Assembly (NCBI GenBank): GCA_037693485.1
Contig: CM075352.1
Span: forward strand, 163,421,001 to 163,485,000
Source: Kitagawia praeruptora
Lineage: Eukaryota; Streptophyta; Magnoliopsida; Apiales; Apiaceae
DNA length: 64,000 bases
Direction of reading: 5' to 3'
Under the pieces are notes generated by a model. It did no database searches and had not been told where the DNA came from. It worked only from the letters and a program-made list of their open reading frames with translations. A program made the position numbers and the translations under genes. Positions within the stretch are counted from its first letter, which is position 1. Each line of letters begins with the position of its first letter. This document shows positions 57,000 through 64,000 of the stretch, piece after piece.

Positions 57000-57515
57000 T
57001 GTTAGTTCGAATACACAATAGATAATCAAATACTGTATGAGTAACTTAACAAGAACACACTGTTTAATACTTAAAAACTGTTTGGAATTAACAATTCCTC
57101 TCTCAGTGATGTAAAATATCACAGAGAGCTGCTTAGGTTACAATCAATGAATTTCTCAATGTTCGATACCCTTCTAGGGTTAACCTAACTGTATTTATAA
57201 AACATACAGCTTCGTACAATCAGTAATTGATTCTCCTATAATTAAGCTATACAATTGATATCAATCACGATTGCTTCAAATCTTCCAAGTCAACTCAATC
57301 TCTTTGACAGCTTTCCAATCTTCAAAGATATTGCTTCCATATTTATCTTGTATCAATCTTCAAACACTGTTGACTCTTCAGACAATACCACTACAGAGTT
57401 TAACAATCTCTGTTGCGCTTCCAGTCAGTGTTTAACTAAACTCTGACTGCTTCCAGCTAAACTCTGTTTTGTCACTATAGCTTCCAAACACTGTTCTCAT
57501 CAATCATTTCTAACA
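57000..57515 (-). repeat. copia 5' LTR
   Basis: 516 bp. Differs from 31394-31909 at one position that I could find. A TATA box (minus TATAAATA) at 57192-57199 is likely to drive the genomic RNA. Confidence 0.93.
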
Positions 57516-57520
57516 AAGCG

Positions 57521-59178
57521 CAACAGAATGGTTTGTAAGAATTATCAAGAGGAACTAAGACTGAATGAAGAGTAAGGTGAATATGTGGAGTAAATGACTT
57601 ATGCAAGCCAGTGTAGAAAGTCACGATTATCAAGGATGGTGGAAAGTTAATCAAGATGAAATAAAATGTCAGTAAGGTGGAAGGCAGAGAAACCAGAGAG
57701 TTTCCAGAAGTGATTAAATAAGGAGACATACAAGATTTAGTTAAAAAAAAAAATTGATCGAAGATTCAGGAAACGTATGCAAATCAATTGAAAGTGATTT
57801 TAAGAGTTACAAGAAAAGGAAGGAAAGTTTGCATAAGAGTGTTAGTGTGAATTTTGAATGTCATGATTTTGTAGTCAATGAGAGTGGTGTCAAATGTTGA
57901 AGTCGTAAGATGTAGGGTCAAATTTGAGGACTCGTTAAGTATGTAAAGTTGTGATCCGAAATTGATTTCGGAGGATACAGGACAGTGAAGTCACAAAACA
58001 AGTTTGGAGGAAGTTAGGTCGAAGCCAAGGTCGTGGTTTGCTTATTGATTTTTTTAAAATTTTCAAAAATATTTTGGTTAAAAAGGCTTTTGATTAAAAC
58101 CCTATTATTTTAAATGTTTTCTTTTAAAATGATTTTCTAAAATGTCTTTCAAAAGGATTTTCAGTTGGTTCAAATGGTTTTTAATTTGTTTTAAATCAAC
58201 AAAATATTTGAGGCTTTCTTTCAAATGTTTTAGCAAACCGATGTTGTAAGAAGGTAGAAATTGAATGTTAAACCGTATGGTGGTTGGCGCGAATGCCATG
58301 CTGTAAGAGCTGATCGTGTTGTTCGCGTTTAAAATGCGATTGGGAATAGATGATATAAGGTTAAATTTTTAAATCGGTTACTCAGTAAAACAATGAGATG
58401 AAGGATGGATAGAAGTTTCCGATTATTCCCTTCTCAAGTAACATTGCACGTGAAAGAGGAGTAATGATGATTGAAGATTTCTTGATATTCTTTTCTCAAA
58501 ATTTTAGTTGAGTAATGTCCGTTTTAAGAGATGTAAATGAGTTGTCATTAGCATTATGCTTGATGTGCATCTAAGGACGTATGTGTTTGGTTAAAGTATC
58601 TGATTGCAAGGATGCGACTGAGAATGGACGGTATGATGTTAAGTTTCAAGGTTAGGTACTCGGTAGAATATTGGGACTGAAGTCAGATAGAAATTTCTTA
58701 ATTATTCTCTTCTCGATCGACATAGTTCGTGAAAATGGAGTAGAAACGAATGAAGGATTTCTTGAGATTTCTTTTGTAGTTATAACTGAAACCGTGTGAT
58801 TATGAGTAAGAGCCAGAGAATGGTGCCAAGTGTAGATTGTTGTGAATCAAGGCAAATTGCGCGATTGCATTATGGCGAAGGATTAGCGTGGTAATATAGT
58901 GTTGACGCAGAGTATAGTTCGTTATACGAAAAGGTCATGTTGATTTTGACAATAAGATATTCGTTCACGTATGATAAACGTTTGGAGTTAATAAGACTCG
59001 GAAACCAAAGTTTAAGGTTATTTCGAAATTCAAGGGCTCGCAGAATGAGCTTGGTAATGATTGAGTTGGTATGGAAGAAATCCTAGTTGAAGGATATGAC
59101 CTGGAAAGTGGAAGCAAAATGATGGAAAAGAACTGTCACTTATGTCCTTAGGAGTGATTCTGAGGACAGAATCCTATT
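57521..59178 (+). other. LARD internal domain, right part, non-coding
   Basis: About 1.66 kb to the purine tract. No protein motif of retrotransposons is visible in any frame. It continues the interior interrupted at 31393. Confidence 0.7.
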
Positions 59179-59190
59179 AAGGGGGAAAGA
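59179..59190 (+). other. LARD polypurine tract
   Basis: AAGGGGGAAAGA immediately before the right LTR (TATAACGACC). Confidence 0.85.
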
Positions 59191-62100
59191 TATAACGACC
59201 TAGAAAATTTCGAATTTAGAATTATTTATTTATTTTAACTTATGAGTTATATTATGTGAATATTGTTGTAAAGTTGAAAAATATGTAAAGTTGTGTTTAT
59301 GTGTTTATATGATGATTTGTGTGAGTTATGAAGGTCGGTGTATTTTTATTTGTATTTTTGAGGATTTAGAATAATTAAATCATGTATTTTTGATCCTCTG
59401 TAAATTTTATAAAATTATCGGAGGGAGTAAAAATCATGAAATCTTTTGAAATATTTACTTTATGTATTTATTGAGTTTTTAAAATTGTTGGGTGGATTAA
59501 TTTGGATGCTTGAGTATTTTAAAATGATCTTAAGAGTTTTATTGTTTTTAAAGGATTAAAACTTTGAAAATTCATATTTAATTCATTTTTGGTCCGAAAA
59601 ATATTTCGAAAATACGTGGGTGATAGTAATTTTATACTCTTTATTTTAAAATTTTAAATTTAATATTCCACCCATTTTTCTATTTAATTGTGATTTTAAG
59701 AATTTTCAGCATAGTGAATTATATAAATGCCTCTTTTAATTTTTCCCCAATTCCCCTTAAATCCCTAAATCGACATTACCCTTCCCAATTGAGTATTTTT
59801 GCAGCTGGTTTTCTCTAGAAGTCTCGAGTTCTCTCTTCTCTCTTTTCAATCTCTTTCGATGTTAATATCTCCCTCTCCTCTCTCCCCTTTCCATCAAATC
59901 TCTTCCCCGCTGCACTACCAATATATATACACGCGTGGGTATGTGTGTTAATATGTGATGTGTGCGCTGGTGTTGTTCTTGAGGTGGGGGAGGGAGCTGC
60001 GATTCCTTGGAGTGTGTGTGTATGTATAGTTGGGTACCGTATGTATAGGCGGTGAAATCGTTGTGTTAAACCGGAGCTCTCAGTCGTGTTTTGGTTCGAA
60101 TTGGAGTGCAGAGGTCTGTGGGTTCGTTGTGTTGCTCCGATTGTCGACACGGGCAGAGGTGGTTCGACTGGGTATGTAAGATTATGTGTGAGTGTGTGTG
60201 TTTATGTGTAGTTCATGTATATGTATTGGATATATAAGTTATTAATATTCTGCTCTGTATATTCATTCGTTTTGTTAGCTGCTAATGTCAGATTTGAAAA
60301 CAAATTACATATTCAGAATCCTTGCGGAAAAATACATGGAATACACTTTTGAATCATGTAAATCGGATTAAAAATGAGTGGGTTATAGCCGGTCAAAGTT
60401 AGGCCATTAGAGTTGACTTCGAGAATTTATAGTTAAATCTTCATTTTCGAAGTTGGATTCGAGTTTTTGGAAAATGTTAGTTATTATTTTTCGGGAGTCC
60501 AAATTGGGATTTTTGGAGAATATTAGAGTATTAATAATTTGGATTATTGTTGGATTTAATTGTGAGATGTATGTGTTAATTTTGATAATTGGAGTATATT
60601 GTAGTAATTTAATTGGATTTAAATTATGAGTCTAATGTGATAATTTTCGTAATTAGCTTAGTAGTGTTAATTATAAATATCGTTTGGATTTCCGTTATTT
60701 AATTCGGAGAGCATGATTGTTAATTATAATTGTGGAGAAAGATGTGAGTCTGTAATATGTCGGATTAGTATTTGTTAATTGCTAATTATTATTGCCGAAT
60801 ATTATATGTTAAGAATTATTTGAGTTGGCTAATTATAGTTACCTTGTGCTAAATGATTGTTAGTACTAATTGTTATATGTCGTATATTGTTGGAGTTATA
60901 TGATGTACTAATTGTAAATGGTGATGTTGGCATTAATTGTGGAGTTTATACGAGTTGACTAAATGGTAAATGTTTATGTGCTAAATCCTAAATGGTATAA
61001 ATCAAGTCTTAGTATTTGTTGAATGTATAATCGTCAATTACTTGGTGTTGGTAAGTATGGGAATACATGATACATGTTAAATGTTAGAATTTTATAATAA
61101 TTAGAATTGTGCTTGGGGTTATGAGAAGATCACAAGTTTTTAAATGTCAATGTTTAAAGGACTTGTGTAATTCTTTTCGACTAATCCCTAGGGCTTACGA
61201 ATATCCATGATTATCTATCACGAGTATAATTAATATGCTTGAGTGATGTGATCATCGATATAGCGTAAGTAATAGTTAGTGCTAGGGGTTGTTCCCTAGG
61301 GCTTACGAACATCAATGATTGTTTGTCACGTGTATCATCAAAATGCGTGAGAAATACGATCATTGGTGTAGCGTTAGTAGTAGTGTAAATCATTATGTGC
61401 TAGGTGCCGCATGTCTGGGCGGGTACTTTTCTTACTTGTTTACTTTTATGTTGCTGCAAGTTGAGGCAGCTTTATTTTTGTAAAAACAGGGTTGAATTGT
61501 TTTGATTGATATTGAGGGGTTGTGCCCATAGTCCGATAAACGAATACTTTATGCCGAAATTTTCTAAAAATCCCCTGCAAATTTATTTAAAAGTCTATTT
61601 GACTTATTTAATTTCAATACTGGAAGGTGCGTTATGATTACTAATGGTTTAAGTATATGTATCAATGGATTACTTTGAAAATATATCAGGGTTTTAATAT
61701 TAAATGGTTGTGTTGTTTTGAAATGGTTATGTGATGTGTTTATGTGACTTAGTTGATTATAGTAAGACTATTCTGTGAATATAATATGTCTATATGTATT
61801 ATATATGTAAGCGTTATAGGACACGCATGGGTAGAATAAAGCAAACGATAAGGTTTTTCTTGAATTAGTACTGAAACCGTATTTGATCTTGTAAAGGTTC
61901 GAGTAAGAAACTTGGCTAAGAGCAGTGCGGGTAAACGGAAAGCCGAACAGAGGAATAATTATCAAGTCAACGGGTGTGCTGGCGTGGAGTTGGTAAGGTA
62001 CGAAAGAAAGATAGAAATAGAACCGAGTAAGAAGACCAGCACGAAAAGTGTGGAGGCTAGCGAGAAGTTGAGTTAGAGATCCAGGATTAGGATCGAGAAC

Positions 62101-63538
62101 TCCGTATGTTGAGGCAAGTGTTTGCTCTTCACTTACCTTTCAAGTGATGCAATTTATTTCTTTTTGTCATTTAAGATAGTTTGGTCAAATACGTTTAGAA
62201 AATGATATACTTCTTCAGTTAGCGTGAAAATGTTTATGTTCCCCACCCATGGTTCAAATACCAAATTTTCAAAGGATCTTACCAATAACCTTCTTCGCAA
62301 AATATTTACTCATGGTATGTCATTGGATTCCTCAATGGAATGCCATTTCTTATATTTTCTTTGAAAATGTTTGAGGGATTTTCTAAATAGAGAGAATCCA
62401 AGTTTTAAATCCCCATAAATACCTGTTAATGGAATTCTTGATTTTTAGCATATTTCCACTAATGAATTCCCTTTTTTGAAAATGTTTTCTCTAAACTGAA
62501 CCTCTATTACTCACCCTGAAATTATTTTTGCTAATAATTGTTTGTAAACGACTTTATTCACTTATGTGAACTCAAACCTTTCAATGTGTTGTAAAAATTT
62601 TATTAAACGCGCTGAGCTTGATTATGCCCTGCTCCAACTTAAAATTTCACTTGTGGATAATCTTGTTGCACTTTATATCTTTTATTGTTGACCAATTCGA
62701 TTCTCAATTAATCGAGCTATTGATGTTATGTCCCCAAATTACTTATATTTATTTTATCGATATGGATTCAAAGTATTGTTCTCTGTATTCTCCACCCCAC
62801 TTCTTATCGAACTTGTCTGTATTTATTAAAGATCTTGACTAGTTGGTTATTCCCCTGTATCGTATCGAACTTGTCGATACTAGCAGATATTGTTGCTCCC
62901 TCATTGACTCTAAATCATGAGTTGTTGTTCTGGACGTGAGTTCCAGTTGTTGGATTATCAAGGGTGTCGATTGTCCCGACACCTATTGTGGTTGATATAG
63001 AATTGGAAATATTTTTAAAACAGATGTCCCTTCGGGGAGACCATATTATGGTCAACAGATGTCCCTTCGGGGAGACCAGATTAATGGTCAGAAGTTAAGA
63101 CCAATGTGTGCCATGGATCCAATTAAGGACATTGCTGTGTGCGTTTGTCCGGGGTTAGTGCGTGACTGATCAGCAGCCTAACCTTGATGTTTATTTTTAA
63201 ATATATAAAAATTCCAATTCTAATCTATACTCTGAGATTGAGATGTTCAGTTCTTGACTACTTGGAAGTCTGTTTTAATAATATTTTGATATCGGAATTC
63301 TCATCAGTTCTAGTTTCTGATGCACCTTATGAATGGTGAATTGTTGGCCCTCGTGGCAGTCTGAAAGTTGATATAATTGTTTCCTTCATAGAATGATATG
63401 GAATCCCCTTGTTTAGCAGATTTGTCGATCTTGGAAAAATGGGTTTTTATTATTTAATGTTGTTTATATTTAGGGTTGTATATTGTTGATTATGGTTGGT
63501 GGCCCCAAATCTGTACCCCGGATTTTGGGACTGTTACA
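59191..63538 (+). repeat. LARD 3' LTR
   Basis: 4348 bp, matching the left LTR with scattered substitutions. It lacks CACTA-C (site near 60007) and 312 bp corresponding to 29381-29692 (junction at about 63426). Ends GTTACA followed by TSD AATAT. Confidence 0.9.
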
Positions 63539-63585
63539 AATATTGGTAGGTTTTGGCGGAAACTGACAAAATAATGGAGTTGTAT

Positions 63586-63641
63586 GGATTCGATCCCAAA
63601 ACCACTCCAAGAATATGACCAAATACCAAACCACCGAGCCA
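63586..63641 (-). other. tRNA-like pol III promoter, possible SINE head
   Basis: The minus strand has TGGCTCGGTGG (A box type, 63641-63631) and GGGATCGAATCC (B box type, 63597-63586) about 33 bp apart. This is the layout of tRNA-derived SINEs. No anticodon arm or acceptor stem could be confirmed and the 3' body is not defined. It lies in the right part of CACTA-A. Confidence 0.4.
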
Positions 63642-64000
63642 ACTTCTAACTTTGAATAAAATCATACATGTTAACAATATATTATACACAATCTTCATTT
63701 AATTCTTAAATCACAATAATCTTTATTTTCTTTAATAAAATTTTAAATTTATTAAGAAAATTTAATCAAAAGATGGGACTTTTACCCTAATATGGAGAAC
63801 TAAATTTCAGTATTTTTTAAATGAAAAACTATTTTTTTTCTATTTTAAAAAATTAGAAAATTGTAATTTTCTCTATTCGGCCATTTTTCTACCAATATTG
63901 GTCGGTTTTAACAAGTTAATTTTTATTTAATTTTTTAATTTATTTTATGGTCTAGTTAAAAATGGGTGAAAACAAAAAAATTGAAAAGTAGGGTTACATT
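63642..64000. other. CACTA-A right part, AT-rich
   Basis: Contains ACCAATATTGGTCGGTT near 63891, a variant of the subterminal repeat. No gene; the terminus is outside the window. Confidence 0.5.

Larger units (their letters stand above)
31394..57515 (-). mobile_element. SIRE-like Ty1/copia retrotransposon with third ORF
   Basis: Bounded by AAGCG (31389-31393 and 57516-57520). Two 516 bp LTRs run TGTTAG...CTAACA. Order on the minus strand: LTR, Met primer site, gag, pol (protease, integrase, RT, RNase H), a long third ORF, purine tract, LTR. The third ORF after pol and the gag architecture suit the Sirevirus lineage. Without the transferred block (37121-50428) and one repeat copy the element is about 12.45 kb. 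Only one LTR difference was seen (31759 T versus 57365 C), so insertion is recent, although gag-pol and the third ORF contain breaks. Confidence 0.9.
20955..63538 (+). mobile_element. LARD-like non-autonomous LTR retrotransposon
   Basis: Flanked by AATAT on both sides (20950-20954 and 63539-63543). LTRs begin TATAAC and end GTTACA; TA instead of TG at the start is present in both LTRs. The left LTR is 4.67 kb without its CACTA insertion, the right is 4.35 kb. After removing the nested copia the interior is only about 3.2 kb (29806-31393 and 57521-59190) and contains no gag, protease, RT or integrase motif. Met-type primer site and purine tract are present. Size and structure match large retrotransposon derivatives, which depend on proteins of an autonomous partner. 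Confidence 0.85.
19248..64000. mobile_element. CACTA-A, split by the LARD, right end beyond window
   Basis: The left terminus is CACTACAACAAAAGTGCC at 19248. TTCCTACCAA and TTGGTAGG motifs, often joined as CCTACCAATATTGGTAGG, recur through 19260-20954 and resume directly after the LARD at 63544, with another near 63890. These are the subterminal repeats of one element; the LARD target duplication (AATAT) joins the two parts. Own sequence in the window is about 1.7 kb on the left and 0.46 kb on the right. No transposase or clear gene fragment was seen. Confidence 0.75.

Overview
This is plant nuclear DNA, most likely from a eudicot with a large, transposon-rich genome. The reasons are intron-containing fragments of typical plant genes, Ty3/gypsy and Ty1/copia LTR retrotransposons, four CACTA-type DNA elements, Stowaway and foldback MITEs, and very AT-rich spacers. 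I cannot name the species. Almost everything recognisable is a mobile element or a gene piece carried by one. The only intact host-type gene I could reconstruct is a small two-exon zinc-ribbon gene (8582-8919, minus).

Layout. 1-7143 is a Ty3/gypsy Tat-type element on the minus strand with an intact 1905-codon polyprotein, one LTR and part of an antisense ORF; its other LTR lies left of the window. 7728-14625 is a mosaic of a foldback MITE, the zinc-ribbon gene, a CACTA-like arm with a Stowaway inside, exon fragments of at least three host genes, and a LINE ORF1. A hairpin element sitting in (TA)n follows. 16.6-18.1 kb is a left-truncated CACTA element (CACTA-D).

From 19248 onward the window is one nest. 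CACTA-A (19248 to beyond the end) was hit by a non-autonomous LTR retrotransposon with 4.3-4.7 kb LTRs and no coding capacity (LARD-like, 20955-63538, TSD AATAT). The LARD 5' LTR carries CACTA-C (21775-25951, TSD CTT). The LARD interior carries a SIRE-like Ty1/copia element (31394-57515, minus, TSD AAGCG) with gag, pol and a long third ORF. Between pol and the third ORF sits a second copy of the 7728-14625 mosaic (37121-50428), flanked by a direct repeat of about 360 bp of copia sequence. That copy in turn carries CACTA-B (42600-49028, TSD ATG).

The window supplies its own controls. The right LARD LTR is the empty site for CACTA-C, the 7728-14625 copy is the empty site for CACTA-B, and the two LTRs of each retrotransposon can be compared. 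The order of events is therefore readable: CACTA-A, LARD, copia, transferred mosaic, CACTA-B, with CACTA-C some time after the LARD.

The main biological interest is exon capture. CACTA-B carries RhoGAP and class XI myosin exons. CACTA-C carries UAP56-type helicase and polygalacturonase exons. The mosaic carries mitochondrial-carrier and BSL-phosphatase exons. Many fragments keep splice sites and phase although stops or frameshifts make them non-coding. The second point of interest is the apparently templated transfer of about 6.9 kb with a target duplication of about 360 bp.
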